Part shown: one piece after another, positions 22,801 through 34,543 of the stretch
How the letters are laid out: each line of letters starts with the position of its first letter
Position numbering within the stretch: position 1 is the first letter of the stretch
Origin: Paraphoma chrysanthemicola
Lineage: Eukaryota; Ascomycota; Dothideomycetes; Pleosporales; Phaeosphaeriaceae
NCBI GenBank assembly: GCA_020744225.1
Contig: JAGMWG010000022.1
Span: forward strand, 558,001 to 622,000
DNA: 64,000 nucleotides
Direction of reading: 5' to 3'
Program-made: the position numbers and the translations under genes
The notes under the pieces: generated by a model
The model's database searches: none
Told to the model about the DNA's origin: nothing
Seen by the model: the letters and a program-made list of their open reading frames with translations, nothing else

Positions 22801-23403
22801 GGCGACCGACACTATCTTGCACCTGAGGCCCTCAAGGGTCGTTTCGATAGGCCTGCCGATGTATTCGCGCTTGGCATGATGCTTGCGGAAATCGCCGGCA
22901 ACTGCGTCATCCCTGAGAATGGTGCCCACTGGCTGAAGCTACGCTCTGGCGAGTTCGACAGCGTCCTCCCAAGTCTTACATGGAGTGCAGACAGTGGCAC
23001 ACTTGATCGCGACTCCAATGGCGATCCACTACCAGAGGATTCCCGGGCTTCATTGGACGGCTTCCTCATGTCCGATGCTGACAACGACTCACTGTCGTCG
23101 CTCAAAGTCCGTCCTGGATCGAGCTCTGAGGACGAGCTCGCCCGCGCTCCCAAGTTCATGACGGAGCGCTTTGACATGAACTCCATGGATAACGTTGTGA
23201 AGGCTATGCTTCATCAGGACCCGGACCAGAGACCCTCTGCCGAGGAGGTGCTGAACTGCTTCGGCTGCCAATGGGTTCAATCAAGGCGACGTTCAGGCGC
23301 GACGGTCTACGAGGGCAACTTTGGACCTAGCGACGACGTTCTCGCCACCTACTCCGGCGACGCGCACCACTACCTCGATGCCGACATGATGGACATGAGC
23401 TAA
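19877..23403 (+). CDS. wee1: Wee1-family mitosis-inhibitor protein kinase
   Basis: Predicted 1157 aa, two exons (19877-22603, 22657-23403) joined over a 53-nt intron with GTGAGT, ACTAAC branch site and CAACAG. Wee1 phosphorylates the inhibitory tyrosine of the cyclin-dependent kinase and delays mitosis. The first ~780 residues are Ser/Pro-rich and disordered, with many SP/TP sites. The kinase domain starts near 786: glycine loop GEGEFSTVYRV (795-805), VVKKSKKPY with the ATP lysine, catalytic HLDMKPANIL (D923), the DFG motif at 941-943 (DFGLASSW) and APEALKG. H-x-D-M-K-P-x-N and the adjoining GLTFIHQSGYIHLD are Wee1 hallmarks. A Ser/Asp-rich insert lies between subdomains IX and XI (about 1015-1070). 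The protein is intact. Confidence 0.95.
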
Positions 23404-25318
23404 GTACCGGGCTTGGCTTGACACAACTTTGTCCGTTCATCCTCACCATGCCAGCATCATCAGCATTCTAGTAGACATTGTGTGGCAACCACTGTTTCTG
23501 TCTATCAGCTGCTTCTCGCCGACTTGTTGGATACGACTGAGCGCCATCTCCAGGAATGTCATGCGATGCAGGTCGAATTGTGTTTGTTGTTTTTGCGATT
23601 GTTATTGTTCTGGCGTTATAAGAGAAGGGACAAAAAAGCATCACTTCGTTGCTTGCCAACTCCACCTCTGGAGTTGCTTGCCTCTTTACGCTTCTGTTCA
23701 CGAAGATACGGATTGTCACGGCCATATTGGTTGGGATATGGGTTTGCTGTTTTTTACGGAGTTTTCGCGTTGCATTTGCATACCCCACATGGAACGGATA
23801 CCTTCGCAGCTGAAAGATTGCGCGAACGGGGACTGGCGTTGTTTGCTTTATATAACCTTCATGACGAACACGGCACCGCTCTACTCTGGGTGGTGTATTG
23901 TTCTGGTGCATATACCTTTGTGGCGAGGCTTTTGTCGTGTCGCGGAGTTATGTGGGACTGGACTGGAGGAGTGTTTTTGGGAAGGTGTCGTGGTGTGCAG
24001 GATGTCGGGTAATGTCAAGCAATATTATCACGATGTCATGACCATGCCAACGATTTTGTGCACTTCTTTGCAATCATGTGTGACTTTGATTTGGTGACGA
24101 GAATCTGAGCGTGTTCAAGGACAGACCAACCACCGCGAAAGAATCAGAGCGTCAATCACCAGGATCAAGTCTGGCCACATGCCCAACATCTAGCCAGAAC
24201 GGATACGCCGTTGCTCTACATTTTACCAAGTCATAAGCCAGTCGTGCCCGAAGGCATGTTGCGCCACTGTGCGTGTTGCAAAATGTCCTCGATGACTATG
24301 CATGTCTCCGGTGTTGAAACTTCAAAAACATGATTAAGCATTGAAATGTCCGCGACAATCAGTAGGACGAAAACAAACTGTGCACATATCGCGACACATG
24401 TCCTTGTCGTACTCAAAAATCTCCCCTAGAGCTATGTGGAGTAAGTACTGGAGTTTTCAACCGGGGAGGATGGGCGGAAACAGGTAAAACTCTTGCTGTA
24501 CGACGCGTGATTCCTTCGCTCCCCAAAGGGCATTCGCTGCTGATAAGATGACCAACGTCTTCCTCTTCTTCTTCTTCTTCTTCTTCTTCAACCTTTCTCG
24601 TATTGAATTCGACGATGATTACAAAGTGAAGATACTCAAAAGCGTGTTTCAAGTGCATTATGACTGTGCGACCGTGGTCACCGCATCTATATCATGACTC
24701 ATGGAGTACAGTGATGCGAGCTTGAAGAAATTGCTAGATCTAAATTGTATGAGTTCGTGTCATGGAGAGTATAAATCACCCTCGCGTGCTGTAACCTTGC
24801 TTCTTACACCTATTCCTTCTCAAGGAAAACCTAGATTTGTTTTATTCGGCGTTGATGTGTTCTCTGCCCCGAATTTTGACGAAACTGGCGGATGTCTGCG
24901 TGTCCGTGGTCGCGATCGGTGCCGGCTATTCGTTGCGAGATTTCGAGGATGGTGAGGGTATGTGTGAGTGAAAATAAGAGTGGATATCTAAAATTGTCGC
25001 GACAATTCGTACAGAACAAGCAGCATGAAGAATGGGGCATGACTCAAATGGTGCGAGGTCTACATGGGGATTGTGCTGGTAAGAAAGTGATTTCTCTATG
25101 ATGGACACGTTCTCTCACATCGATCTGAGCCTGGTGGATTCGTGCTCTGGTGTTATCAAGTTGTCTATGCAACGTGAAGTGCATTTGTTGTGGGAATGAC
25201 CTCGTTTCGAGGCCTTGCTAGTCTTGGGATAATTTTAAACCTAGATAACAACCCTAACGCTTCCATTACGGTCAACTTCGTTTGTTACAGTTTTGGCTAC
25301 ATCTAAGCCTCTATTCAT
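23404..25318. other. Intergenic region: WEE1 3' side, microsatellite, no gene
   Basis: About 1.9 kb. The first ~600 bp are T/G-rich and overlap two long but motif-free plus-strand frames; I read this as the 3' UTR of the Wee1 gene. Then comes a CTT microsatellite and AT-richer DNA. The gene to the right ends at 25319 on the minus strand. Confidence 0.45.
24565..24588. repeat. (CTT)8 microsatellite
   Basis: Eight uninterrupted CTT units in non-coding DNA; they create a poly-Glu run in a minus-strand open frame that is not a gene. Confidence 0.9.
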
Positions 25319-27039
25319 CTACGACGATCTATTTAGAACAACTTTCAATGCCCTAATCGCCAAACTCTCTGCCTTCCCATTACTTCCAAGTGTAAACACC
25401 CAATCATCTAGAGGATATCTCCCATACTCTGGTCTTCCAAGATTGAACCAACCAGTACATGTCCCGTAAGGCCCCGTGTTCTTTTTGTTGACTTCTGCTT
25501 TCCACGCTGAGAGCAAACTATTGCCCGCATCGACATTCGACGGATAAAGCCGCATACCAACCGCATTCGGATCTAGTTCCATCAACATGTCGGTTCCGTT
25601 GCTGATCCATTGGTCTAGACGTAGGCCAGGATTATTGGGAGAACTGCTGATGGTCACCGATGAGTTGAGATGTCCAGTGGCCGTGTACATCCCCGAGATT
25701 GTGGCGTCAGCTTTTTGGCGACCGACTTCCTCCAGTACTGGAAGGATTATATCAAGGATCAGTTCTGCAGCTGGGTTTGGGCCAGAGTTTTCGGCAGTGG
25801 AGATAAGGATTGTGAATCCAACATTGAAGTCGGGTATGACTGCGAGCATAGTCTCGAATGATGGTAAGCTGCCTCCTTTTGTGTATACATCGATGACGCG
25901 GTTATTTGATGTAGGCCCAAGGGGTGCACGGAATATTTCCCATGGACGGCCAACGGCACCAGTGAGTGAAGATGTGAAGGTCACGGGCTTTAGCCAACCA
26001 CGAGTTGTGTTTGACGATAGTAATGTCGAGTTCAGAATCGATCGGCCGATAGCGCTGAGATCGTTGGCAGACGAGTATATCCCGCCTTCTGCTGTGGCAT
26101 CGGTCAAGTCGAAAGTCCACGCTGAGTAAGATTCGTTGAATTTGATGGCTCCAATGTGCGATGCGTTTGGTTTTGTCCCAGTGGTGTGCGTGAGGCCGAG
26201 AGGTTCCACGAGAGCATTTCTCAAAGCATCTTCAAAAGACTTGCCTGTGATATTCTCGATGATGTAGCCTAGAAGGGCGAAGCCGCCATTGCTATATGCG
26301 GGCGTCGTGTTCGGCAGGTAGCTGAACCTGTTATTTTCCAATGACTTAAGAAATTGCGATCGTGTGCAGACTGTGATGTTGGCTTGGCATGGCTCTTCTT
26401 CATTGGCACTCAGCCTGGGATACGCATCGGGATACTGAAAGCCTTCGTTTTTAGTGGTGAGGTGGACAGGTCGATGACTGTCGAAGATGAGTATTTGTCA
26501 AAATAAAGCTCTCCAAACATACCGTCAGGGAAGATACCGGCTAGATGCGCCGTAATTGAACCAATGGTAATGTCGTCCCACATTCCCTTTCCGTTCAACT
26601 CAGGCACATACTTCGTGACAGGGTCAGCGAACACATGGTCGCCAGCTTCCACGAGCAGGGTATAAACAGCGAGTAGCTTTGACGCACTTCCTATCCGAAA
26701 AACCGTATCGCCATCGATTGTAGGTGCAGATAAGCTGGAAAGATTGGCACCACGTCGATAACATTTCAAGAGGCTAGCGTGATCTGAAGATGAGAAGACC
26801 TGTATAGAATACGTGTCGGAAGCGGGAAATGTGCCATACGAGCTGTTCTGTATCTTGAAAGCCAGGTCGAAGCTTGACGTCAGGTTTTAAAGTGCGGTCT
26901 GGAATGCGGACGAATTCGCGAGGTTCGTTGGCGGTGGAAAAACGGGCCCGAGTGGTGGGCATGCGGCACCAGTTACCGCAGAAGCGAAAGCAAAGACAGC
27001 CGAGATGGTGCAAATGGAGATGAGACTTATTGGAACCAT
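25319..27039 (-). CDS. Secreted beta-lactamase-fold serine hydrolase, interrupted by an in-frame TAA
   Basis: Class C beta-lactamase/esterase-type hydrolase, 546 codons in two exons (26523-27039, 25319-26442; intron GTATGT...GAAG, phase 1). A signal peptide (MVPISLISICTISAVFAFASA) is followed by CPPLGPVFPPPTNLA, typical of fungal members. The catalytic S-x-x-K is SASK at residues 118-121 in FRIGSASKLL, and the second motif Y-x-N is in PAYSNGGFALLG. Several N-x-S/T sites fit secretion. The frame is broken at codon 51 by TAA (26887-26889), inside an otherwise normal N-terminal stretch ending SSAFQTAL and resuming NLTSSFDLAFK. No in-phase intron removes it. So this is either a recent null allele, a sequence error or a readthrough case. 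Downstream starts would lack the signal peptide. Substrate unknown. Confidence 0.8.
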
Positions 27040-27801
27040 GGTAGAAGTATACAAGCTGATAATACGCCTTCAGATAGGCAGCGCTTTTGTACTGCTGAGC
27101 TGAGCATCGCTTCATCTCCATTTTGCGTGGCCTTCGCAACATCAATCCCAGAACGACATCAATGGTGGCGCACTAACCGCAGTGTAAGCACCAGATTACG
27201 AGGTCGATCGATCTCTCGGCAGTTGTTGTTGTTTGCTTGATGATGCTTCGTCTGCGCCTCATTGCGCTGAAGCTTCTAGCGACAACGGAAGTGCTCCGAG
27301 ATCATCGAGCCTAAACTAAGTGCTTACAGGAATGGCACTTCTCGGTGAGCACGGCCATATTTCTTGATCTTGATGACGAAAGTTGCTGCTAAAAACTGCA
27401 TCGTCGGGTGTAGCCAAACGTCTTGTGGTTGTTCCGGCCACACACCGTCACGCGTGCACGCACGATCTTGTACATTGATCTTGAGGTGTCGGAAATTTAT
27501 CTGGGCGCGAGGATGGCATCGCCGCAGCTCTCCGTCCGTGTAACGGCTCTTGCGCATACCAGAAACTAGTCGTCGAGTACTGCGGATGTTGTCCTCCTGG
27601 TATGATGATTTACGAATGAATCATTACATAGTTTGGTTTTGACAGCATTCTTCAAATAGAATCAAAAGACTCAGCGATAGGTTAAAGCAAAATGTGCCAT
27701 GCTTATCTTGGTATTCTCATTCCCTTCTAGAGTAGTGGCTCGTCGTTGACACGTGCATGAAAGAGCGCCTGTGCGCCAAATACTCGGGCTAAACTGAACA
27801 T
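27040..27801. other. Intergenic region, no gene seen
   Basis: About 760 bp between the start of the hydrolase gene and the stop of the SnoaL-like gene, both on the minus strand. It holds the hydrolase promoter; one short minus-strand frame (27324-27557) has no motif. Confidence 0.45.
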
Positions 27802-28391
27802 CTACACCGGTTTCTGGTGCATATAGTCATGGCTCTTCGTGATCTTATCGCCTTCCCTGTCCGTAGAGGTGAAATTAGCAAGCAATCTCGATGTAGCTTG
27901 ATATACTGGACGGCTTTAGACTCACCACCACATCAGAGTAGCGCCAACCATCTTCCTCAGTGGCGCGTCCTCCTTCGCCAACATTCCTCCCGTGTCTAGA
28001 TCTAGCAGCAGCTTCCCGGTCGCTTCCCACTCCCATGCCGTAAACCCTTTGTTGCCATGTATGGAGCTGGTTTCGATGGAATAGTCCGCAAAACAGCCGA
28101 ACAACCTCTCGTACCGCTCTCGTAGCCCTTCGTATCCGACACTCGGAGTGTCAGTATCTGTCAACATTAGCCAGCATTTCCGAAAGTTGTTTAGTGTCTT
28201 GATAAAGGTGCCATACGGAAATCCTGATAGAGACAGTTGGTGGGATCGTAGAACTCCAGCAGATTCGCCCATTTCCCGCTCGTGTATGCCTCTCTGTACT
28301 TCTCCATCCGGGTGACAATATACACGTGATCCTTGTGGTCTTCTTTCTCGTCAATGTCATTTGCATAGGGAGCGAGATTTGATTGACTCAT
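27802..28391 (-). CDS. SnoaL/NTF2-like protein, three exons
   Basis: Predicted 153-aa small cytosolic protein of the SnoaL-like (NTF2-fold) class. Exons 28217-28391, 27926-28157 and 27802-27856 join in phase; introns start GTATGG and GTGAGT and end GACAG. N-terminal helices (RMEKYREAYTSGKWANLLEFYDP) lead into the cone-shaped sheet: NCLYQDFHTDTPSVGYEGL, SIETSSIHGNKGFTAWEWE, then MVGATLMWWEGDKITKSHDY. The last exon of 55 nt supplies the conserved closing strand. An upstream in-frame ATG at 28466 would add 25 residues, but the start at 28391 (MSQSNLAPYA) suits the family better. Such proteins are isomerases, dehydratases or have no known activity; I do not assign a substrate. Confidence 0.82.
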
Positions 28392-29548
28392 TTTGGTAGT
28401 GAAAGTTGGCTTTGAAAGCAGTAGATTGAAGTCTAGAAGACGATCAGCTACGTAGGTGTGACACACTTATATGAATTTTCGAAGCCATAACCGGTGAAAT
28501 GCGCTGAAGGATCAGAAATGCTTTCCGGTCAGCGGTCGTAGGAATGCTTGGATGCCGTCCTCAGTGATTGGTTCCTTACCGAAGCATGTCTAGGAAGCAT
28601 ACACCGAAGAGTAAGCATGTCGCTCTCCTTGTTCTGCAGGAGTACAAATGCGTGCAATCTTTGCAGCGCTAGAACCGGTATGGTCGCACTCCTATATTGT
28701 CTTCGCACTGATATTCAGTTGTTGCACTGGATTTCTCCACATCCTAACTTTCATTGCGCACCACCCGTGGCCAAATTTGGTCCTTGTCGATGTATGCAAT
28801 AAATAATGTTTTTAGTATTGCACAACATGGATGCGGTTCCTTGCCCGACTTCGTGAAGGTAGTGGGCGTGTGTGTCCATGTCTGGGTCGCGTACCCCTCT
28901 ACACCTGAGAAGCGATTGGGAGTTGATAACGAATTGCATCCTGAACGTGCCGAAGCTGCAGAATGAGGTACATATGTCGCACATTAGTCGTCGGTTTGTA
29001 GGATTGCATGGCGTTTATTATGTTGCACAAGGGCGGCCTGTCCACTGAAGACAGAACTTTCTGTCGCCCATGGCTGCACTTCTTCAAGCCCAAAACAGTA
29101 CAATTTCAGTTTGCATGCCATTCGGTGTTCGATACTAAGCCAACTCTCGCTGTCCGTCTTTCTCCAATCTCATAGGATATCGGATTGTTCGTAGACATTA
29201 ATGTTTTCGTCACGACAGCCTCGAAGGGCTGCTTTTCTAAGACGACTTGCAGATTGTCAGTTTACGCTAACGCGGCAACAGGTGGCAATCGGAAATCAAG
29301 GTACTTGCACCTCAGATTAGGGCTTTAAAGCTGGTGGGTATTAGTGTGGTCTCGTGATTTAGAGATGACGCCGGACCAACTGACAGCCTTAACCTCGTCT
29401 TTGAGGGTGCCTCGTCGTACAAGCTGAGTCGGTGACCGATTTGACGCTCGGCTGACCCGATTGTCCACCCAGCCCGATACTCTTTCGTCTTCTCGAATAT
29501 CCGGCGATGTTCACCTTTTGCACGAAATGGCAATAAATAAGTGCGCGG
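28392..29548. other. Intergenic region, no gene seen
   Basis: About 1.16 kb between two minus-strand genes. It contains the SnoaL-like gene's promoter and the F-box gene's 3' side. Open frames are short, overlapping and without motifs. Confidence 0.45.
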
Positions 29549-31081
29549 CTACTGGTCCAGCCATGCAAGCAACGGAGGGCTATCCCACGCGTCCGTGCAC
29601 CATACATCCGCGACCTCTTTATCCACGAAACCCTCCGGTTTCCTTTGGCCAGGAAGTACTTCAATGGCAACTCGAACTGGGAAGCTATCGAGTAATAACC
29701 GCCGGCGTTCGAACCATGTTGTCGGCTTTCCCAAATCCCAACCACACAAAAGTGTCACTAATTCTAGACTTGTGTCCGGGATGTTGGTCGCCGTGAAGTT
29801 TTCCTGTAACCATAGCAGCGTTGCTGCGTTGGGATGAAGAATGATGAGATGTTTCAGTTTCGGAGGCATTGTATATATGTTGAACACGTCCAAGCTGGTG
29901 GGGTCGTGGTGGTGTAGCGAATGACCGGCGAGGGTACTGGATGGCAATTCCAAAGTATGTAGGCTTTCGAACTGCTGTAGAGTTGCCTTTTCTGGCGGGC
30001 CGTCAAGTCGCAGGCAGAGAAGGGCCTCTTTGAAGTTTATGGTATCACCGTCATTGTCAAGCTCGACCGTTAAAGTGCGCAGGCTATTGCGGACAGGATT
30101 TAGACCCGAAGCGAATCTGCCAAACGTCGCATGAGGTATGCAAGACCACTGCTTCGGGCTTCCAGCCACTGCGAAGCGAATGTGGTGCAGATTCGGCGCT
30201 CGGAGTTCTTCGAAGAGCCTCCGAAGAAATGTAGAGGTAGAACCGTATAACATGCCGTACCACCACAAGTGAACGATAATTGATCGCAATCGTGGTGGGC
30301 AACATTCATCTAGCCCAACGTCCTGATTGTTGAGATACGCACCGAGTTCTCGGTGGACTTCGGCTCCCTGAGTGAGATCGACTTCCAATAGTTCTAATGC
30401 ATCGAATCCCAGGTGCAAAAGGGATAGACTCATGCCCGGAGTCTTTAGTCTCGTGACATTGCGCATGCTTGGTAGCAAGGGCAAGCACGACCAAGGGTCC
30501 GAATGGTCCACATCACCACACCACCCAAAGAGCTGTTCTAAGGGCCGGTTGGTGACTAAAACGCTTTCTTCTTTGGTATAGATCGTCATAGTGATATCTC
30601 TCACGTTCGGGGATAGGGCCAGCACCGCTCCAACGTACGCTACTTCGGCATCGCTATATAGCCTGCTTTGCCATTTCCGAATCATGCAGATTGTTTCATC
30701 CGCGATTGACGATTTCATTCCCATGACATATCGAACACATGCATATTGTAGCCGTGTATTGTTAGCCAAGAGCAGGTTCGCTGCTCCGGCAGGTACGTCT
30801 AGTTCGTCGGTGCAGTTGCGGTGGATCGATGTCTTAATGTCAAGAGTCCTGACCTTTTTCGCAAGATCAGGTCGATCGAAAAGAGTACACAGGAAGAGAC
30901 CAATCTGAAATGGCTTTGCGCATGCGGCGCCCAAGACGACATGGCGGTACAGAAGGGGTTGTGACAGTCGAGCGCAGACTCGCGAGACCGAGCAAAAAGT
31001 GGCTAGAGCTGCGCTATCGCCTTCAAGGAGATCAAGAATTTGGAGCCGAAGCTCTTGCGGCAGTTGCAGGAGTCCAGCCAT
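29549..31081 (-). CDS. F-box-like protein with a leucine-rich-like body
   Basis: Single-exon 510-aa protein. The N-terminus (LLQLPQELRLQILDLLEG, then LATFCSVSRVCARLSQPLLYRHV, residues about 4-50) is an F-box-like motif that would bind Skp1 in an SCF ubiquitin ligase. The rest has irregularly spaced Leu-rich strands (for example MRNVTRLKTPGMSLSLLHLG, SLHTLELPSSTL and KLKHLIILHP), as in fungal F-box proteins with a degenerate LRR substrate-binding part. The target is unknown; families of such proteins are large and variable in fungi. Start at 31081 is the first ATG and gives the F-box directly. Confidence 0.75.
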   Translation of the reverse strand: MAGLLQLPQELRLQILDLLEGDSAALATFCSVSRVCARLSQPLLYRHVVLGAACAKPFQIGLFLCTLFDRPDLAKKVRTLDIKTSIHRNCTDELDVPAGAANLLLANNTRLQYACVRYVMGMKSSIADETICMIRKWQSRLYSDAEVAYVGAVLALSPNVRDITMTIYTKEESVLVTNRPLEQLFGWCGDVDHSDPWSCLPLLPSMRNVTRLKTPGMSLSLLHLGFDALELLEVDLTQGAEVHRELGAYLNNQDVGLDECCPPRLRSIIVHLWWYGMLYGSTSTFLRRLFEELRAPNLHHIRFAVAGSPKQWSCIPHATFGRFASGLNPVRNSLRTLTVELDNDGDTINFKEALLCLRLDGPPEKATLQQFESLHTLELPSSTLAGHSLHHHDPTSLDVFNIYTMPPKLKHLIILHPNAATLLWLQENFTATNIPDTSLELVTLLCGWDLGKPTTWFERRRLLLDSFPVRVAIEVLPGQRKPEGFVDKEVADVWCTDAWDSPPLLAWLDQ

Positions 31082-32687
31082 CGGTTCGCAGCTGACCTAT
31101 GGTTGTTGGTGCGTTGCGTCCGTGATAGGACAACAATCGTTCATTTAAAAGGCGCAAGTGTGATTCGGAGGAGATGCCCAGTGGCGCCCAAAACGAAGCA
31201 AGACTGAATGATGAGACCAATTGAAGGTCTGGCGATGGTAGAGCGAGGATGGGTTTCTGAGATGGTGAGTCAGGCGCGCTCAGAGGAACAAGAATCGTGA
31301 GGTGCAGGTGACTGCGCCTCAGCCTCACAGTTCTCGAGCCTGGTTACCCCGCCTAATGCGAACCTGGGGAAGCCAAGTCACCAAGGAGAAAGACCAATCG
31401 AGAGCAAGAACAACGCCGTCCTCCGTAGGCTCATTAAGTTGGCAGAGCATTAACGCCTTCAACAATGGCCGCGTGGAAACACGCAGTGGCTCATTAGAGC
31501 GAAGAGGACGTCTTTCGGAACTTATTCTTCTTCAGAAATACGATGCAGTCTCTCTTCCGTCATCAGCTGGGGCGGGAACAGCTGCAAGTCGGTCTACGGA
31601 TCCAAGGGCAACCATTTCGCTTTGGCCTCCGCCTGTGTGTTTCCCAGATATTGGTGTGCGGGTGAAATATGGTGCCGGGATAACACTAGCTGAGCCCCTC
31701 ATTCAGTCCGCGGTTCGCTCCCCAACCGCTCCCATCTCCGTAATCTACAAGCAGTGTAAAGATGACAAGCAAACGTTATATTTATAGGAAGCTTGTAGAC
31801 AGCGCAACCTGTAGGCTCTGGCCAGAGCACGTACGTAGACGGCCCCGCCTCCGGACCGCAGCCTTGCGGTAAATATTTTTGGGTGCACTCCCACTTCATG
31901 AGATAGCTCTTCATTTGATCTGAAATACCACTTCCTGATCGTCCATCTCTTTCCATGCTGTGACCGCCTCGCCATTCATGATGCCATTTCCGTACCCAAC
32001 AAATCTATAGTGGTCGTTCACTTTCATGAGTTTGAAAGGCATTTAGCTTCCTCTTAGAACAACGACTAGGTCATCCGATTTGATCGGCAGAGGTCCGAGA
32101 CCTATTCGGCCATCGGCAGTCATGAAGAACTGCCGCTAGTGACATGCTATGAGATATCGTCTCGTAGTTTGGAGGCGGGCTGTCGAGAAGTGATACCTGT
32201 TTCATCGCGCAGTGCACCCGACATCAAAGATGAGGACGCGAATGTCCTTGGACTTAGCTCTGAGGTTATCGTATGGACTTGTATCAAGATTCAGATGCGA
32301 TCGCGTGCGCGACAAAGGCCTACGATACGAACGATCGTTCATACCTATCGGCAAGATGATCAACGCGCTCTGTAATTCGTCGCGGTATCATGGCAGCCTA
32401 TCATGCTATTCAGACCATTCATGGACAGAGCGAGCAGAAGGTGTGGGCAGCAAACGAAACGGCGGAATGCTGGCAGTAAGTGGCGATCTCATAAAGTCCT
32501 CGATAGACAGCTTGTGATGCGTAGTGTACGGGATATGGATTGAAGATAATAATATTGATAGACTTAACTTATGCTCATTGGCTGGCACTGGTCAGAATTT
32601 TCTCGTTCGCATCCTTCAGGATGATACGGCCAACCACCGACAAATTATAGACGTCTACCATTCCCTTCAAGATGATTAGAGCTCTCG
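31082..32687. other. Intergenic region with unsupported ORFs
   Basis: About 1.6 kb. A 161-codon plus-strand frame (31302-31787) shows no domain. Between 31699 and 32042 three minus-strand frames are open at once, including a 43-codon frame from ATG 32042 (containing HYRFVGYGNGIMNGEA) and an overlapping one containing KSYLMKWECTQKYLPQGCG. They read rather protein-like but no consistent exon joining was found, so they are recorded here and not called as a gene. Confidence 0.4.
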
Positions 32688-34543
32688 TTACTTCGATCCA
32701 TGTTCCTTAACGATCAATTCCGCTGCTCTTTCGGCGATTCCGTACACCAAGGTCTGGATATGTGCACTCGGTAACAGCGGAATAATGCTTGCGTCCACGA
32801 CCCGCAGACCTTGCGTGCCATAGACCTTCAGATCTGGATTGACCACTCCGCCATCTTTCTCGGGAAGTAAAGCCGCGGTTCCAATCGGGTGGTAGATACT
32901 CAATGTGTTAGCCAAGGCGTACTTTTTCCAGTCGTCATCCGTTTGTACGGCAGTGCCTGGTTCGTATTCATCGGTCCATACGCTTCGCAGGGGTTCAGAC
33001 GACGCAACCTTGCGGAGAAACTTGGCGAGATTCGTAGCAGCCTGAAGGTCGTATGGATGTGATAGATAGTTCGGGTTTATCACCGGCTTCTCGGTCACGT
33101 TGCGTGAATTGATGTGCACGCTTCCCTTGCTGAGCGGGTGTTGCACGACACCGATGAGGGCGAATGTGCCGATTCCAAATAGGGAAGAGTTAGCTACAGG
33201 GTACCCTTTCAGACCAGTGTATCCGTCGGAAAAGATAACTTCTAGTTGCGGAACGGTCGTGCTCAGTGGCGCAGAAAAGAAGCTCTTCTTGACCTTGTCG
33301 ACCGCCGAAATCAGGCTGCCATCGCCCTGTACAAGTGATTGCAAGCTAGCAGCGGTGTCGTTCGATACAATCGACCACGGAAAGTACGCATATCCGCTCG
33401 CCGTGTAATCATACAGAGATACCTCGCCTGCATTGTACAAGGCGAGCTCAATGGCGGCGCGGGTGGTGTTTCTGAGAACATCAAATGATGGGTATTCAGA
33501 CTTCAAGCGGTACGAGCTCTGTATGCGGATATGATCTTGTAGGTTCTCACCAACTGAGGGTAAGTCTTTGACGACTGAAACACCGATCCTCTTCAAGAGC
33601 GTTGCGTTACCAACCCCCGAAAGCTCAAGAAGGCCTGGAGTTTGAAACGATCCGGCAGATAGTATCACCTCCTTGCGCGCATTGATGATGGTGCCGTCAT
33701 CGAGGGTAACTCCGGTCGCAATCTTTCCCCTAAAATTGACTTTGCCGACACGAGTGTCCAATCTCAAAAGTAAATTCGGACCTGCTGTTGACAGATACGC
33801 AGGCGCGTACGAACGATTGTACCCGGGGCTAACGTTGCTTGGCTGCGTGGAAACACCAATTGGTCTGCCGTTGAGAGACTCACGGTTCGCGGAAAGTCCG
33901 AGGTTGTTGAAGGTCGGAATCCATGCGGACTGATGGCGAGGGAAGATACGATTGATAAGAGTACGTATGGGCCCAGTAGATCCCACGCCCTCAGTGCCGT
34001 ACTCTGGCGATGGTAGGAACGTCTCGACTTTCAACATTGCAGAGTACAGGCTCTTCCAGTTCCAGCCTTTGTTGCCCAGCTTCTCCCAGGCATCCAGCTC
34101 GGCAACGGAGGTACGATCCCACGTCATGAGATTCAATGCGGAGCTGCCACCTAGCACCTTGCCGCGGTTCTGTGCAAAGGTGCGGTTGTTGGCATTGGGT
34201 TGTGCCACCGTTGTAAAGTTCCAGTCGTATTTTCCGCCCAAGGTAGATCCTTTACGTCCCGGAATGTAGATGCCTGGCTCTTGACGACCATCAGGACCTG
34301 CTTCGATCACGAGCACGCTGGAATTTGGCAGGCCGGCGCTGATCCGTGAAGCGACCGCAAGGCCAGCAGTTCCACCTCCAACGACAATCTGGAAGACTAT
34401 CAGCGACGGTTACGAGATCAGCGAGCGTCGCAACTTACAAAGTCATACGTGCTATTTGATTTCGTGGTAGCCTGGTCAATTGTCTCCGCGCTTGAGCATC
34501 CCCATAGGCTGGTCGCTACGAACGCTAAAGTCCAGAGCCTCAT
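32688..34543 (-). CDS. Secreted GMC-family FAD oxidoreductase
   Basis: Predicted 601-aa flavoenzyme of the glucose-methanol-choline family, exported. Two exons: 34439-34543 gives a signal peptide (MRLWTLAFVATSLWGCSSA) ending in STYDF; a 50-nt intron (GTAAGT...TTCCAG) follows; 32688-34388 opens with IVVGGGTAGLAVASRI, the FAD dinucleotide-binding motif (residues 36-51). GMC signature 1 is NRGKVLGGSSALNLMTWDR and signature 2 is SAGSFQTPGLLELSGVG. The C-terminal catalytic His is probably in YHPIGTAALLP, followed by the closing block SAHIQTLVYGIAERAAELI. Length is usual (about 600). It could be an aryl-alcohol, glucose or choline-type oxidase/dehydrogenase; the sequence alone does not decide. All motifs are intact. 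Confidence 0.93.

Noticed and set aside
23429..24097. Two long overlapping plus-strand frames after WEE1
   Set aside because: Cys/Leu/Trp-rich, overlapping in two frames, no motif; better read as Wee1 3' UTR.
31302..31787. 161-codon plus-strand ORF
   Set aside because: No domain or signal peptide and poor composition, in the F-box upstream region.
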